Assembly: GCF_004214935.1 (NCBI RefSeq) | Contig: NZ_SFCC01000005.1 | Coordinates: 62,001-126,000, forward strand | DNA length: 64,000 nt | From: Amycolatopsis suaedae | GTDB lineage: Bacteria > Actinomycetota > Actinomycetes > Mycobacteriales > Pseudonocardiaceae | Direction of reading: 5' to 3' | Part shown: positions 63,375-64,000 of the stretch, piece after piece | Numbering within the stretch: the stretch's first letter is position 1 | Layout of the letters: every line of letters begins with the position of its first letter | Program-made: the position numbers and the translations under genes | Notes under the pieces: generated by a model | What the model was told of the DNA's origin: nothing | Databases searched by the model: none | Seen by the model: only the letters and a program-made list of their open reading frames with translations

Positions 63375-64000
63375 CCGGGTGGGTGGCGCCGGGCTTCGAG
63401 CCGGTGCGTGCGGTGTTCGACGACGTCCTCGCCGCCACGACCGGCGGCGCGGCGTTCTGCGTGTACCGCCGGGGCAAGCCGGTGGCCGACCTGTGGGGCG
63501 GGTTCGCCGAACCGGGCCGGCCGTGGGAGGCCGGCACGCCGGTGGTGCTGTTCTCCGGCACCAAGGGCCTGGTCGCCGCCGTGGTCGCCGCGCTGGGACT
63601 CGACCCGGACGCGCCGGTCGCCCGGTTCTGGCCGGGTTTCGCCCCGGACGTCCGGCTGCACCACGTGCTGGCGCACACGGCGGGACTGCCCTACGTCGAG
63701 GCCGGCGGGATCGACGTGCTGGACAACGCGGCCAACGCCGCCGCACTGGCCACTCAGAGTCCACTGTGGACGCCCGGTGAGCGGGTGGCCTACCACGCGG
63801 TGACCTACGGCTACCTGCTCACCGAGCTGGTCCGCCGTGCGGGTCACGACCTGGGCACGCTGGTGAGCGAGCTGGACCCGGAGGTCTGGCTGGGCACGCC
63901 ACCGTCGGTGGACAACCGGGTGGCGCGGCTCGTGCGGGCGCCCGGCTACCGGGTCGGGACGTTCGTCACCGACCCGGCCAAGCGCGCGGTGATCGACCGG
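63371..64000 (+). CDS. serine hydrolase of the beta-lactamase family (C-terminus outside window)
   Basis: Class C beta-lactamase/EstB-like fold. The SxxK motif is Ser62-Lys65 in LFSGTKGLVAA; HHVLAHTAGLPY and YHAVTYGYL carry the Tyr motif. 210 residues are visible. It starts at GTG 63371, overlapping the ATPase stop, so it belongs to the transporter operon. An esterase acting on an imported ester such as an acyl-carnitine is an attractive guess, not shown. Confidence 0.88.
   Translation, partial: MTGWVAPGFEPVRAVFDDVLAATTGGAAFCVYRRGKPVADLWGGFAEPGRPWEAGTPVVLFSGTKGLVAAVVAALGLDPDAPVARFWPGFAPDVRLHHVLAHTAGLPYVEAGGIDVLDNAANAAALATQSPLWTPGERVAYHAVTYGYLLTELVRRAGHDLGTLVSELDPEVWLGTPPSVDNRVARLVRAPGYRVGTFVTDPAKRAVIDR

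Overview
The window is chromosomal DNA of a high-GC actinomycete. The best fit is the family Pseudonocardiaceae, probably Amycolatopsis or a close relative. This rests on the ergothioneine genes, type VII secretion accessory genes, GarA/FtsR/GcvH synteny, F420-type oxidoreductases, frequent GTG starts and 1-4 nt gene overlaps (GTGA, ATGA, TGATG). The genus assignment is inference. No rRNA, tRNA, CRISPR array, transposase or phage gene was seen; almost every gene looks native.

Layout. 0-11 kb: end of a MobA-like gene, an NlpC/P60 peptidoglycan hydrolase, a membrane/lipid-facing gene pair, aconitase (acnA), a TauE-type exporter, a secreted tripeptidyl aminopeptidase-like hydrolase. 10.7-15.5 kb: ergothioneine operon egtA-egtB-egtC-egtD without egtE. 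15.9-19 kb: a small type VII secretion accessory operon (EspG, PPE-like protein, DUF3558 lipoprotein, small helical protein). 19-26 kb: an AcnR-type TetR regulator, two tandem CNNM/CorC-type proteins, a repeat-bearing membrane protein, an XRE regulator and a SnoaL-like protein, followed by a tandem glycine riboswitch with no glycine gene behind it. 25.4-30 kb: the conserved actinobacterial block MerR - bifunctional nuclease - ftsR - garA - gcvH - CDP-alcohol phosphatidyltransferase. 30-35.5 kb: acyl-CoA ligase, crotonase, alpha/beta hydrolase, siroheme synthase.

36-40 kb is a zinc-starvation island. Zinc-free ribosomal proteins S18, S14, L33 and L28 diverge from a COG0523/Mrf-like protein, L31 type B, L32 and a methyltransferase, across a clear Zur box. 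A protein that is 27% histidine follows. 40-50 kb: F420 oxidoreductases, a sphingosine-phosphate-lyase-like PLP enzyme, a sugar-type MFS symporter, an MpaB-type oxygenase with a divergent TetR regulator and a 17-bp operator, then hsaE-hsaG-hsaF (2-hydroxypentadienoate degradation) divergent from an IclR regulator. 50-54.6 kb: a two-component system, an MBL hydrolase and a hypothetical protein. 55.3-64 kb: a carnitine catabolic operon, read as an XRE-TetR fusion regulator, dehydrocarnitine cleavage enzyme, carnitine dehydrogenase, betainyl-CoA thioesterase, a complete oligopeptide-type ABC transporter, and a beta-lactamase-fold hydrolase cut by the window end.

The most unusual content lies between the genes. 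Three gene-free islands (15.5-15.9, 35.5-36.06 and 54.6-55.3 kb) and several single sites hold families of short interspersed repeats: a hairpin family built on GTGAAGGCCACCTTCAC with compensatory arm changes, a composite derivative ending in CCCGGCAAAGTCGG, and iteron-like arrays of a GAACGTACGACTCGCG unit at an exact 21- or 22-bp period. Together with the orphan glycine riboswitch these are the strongest leads.
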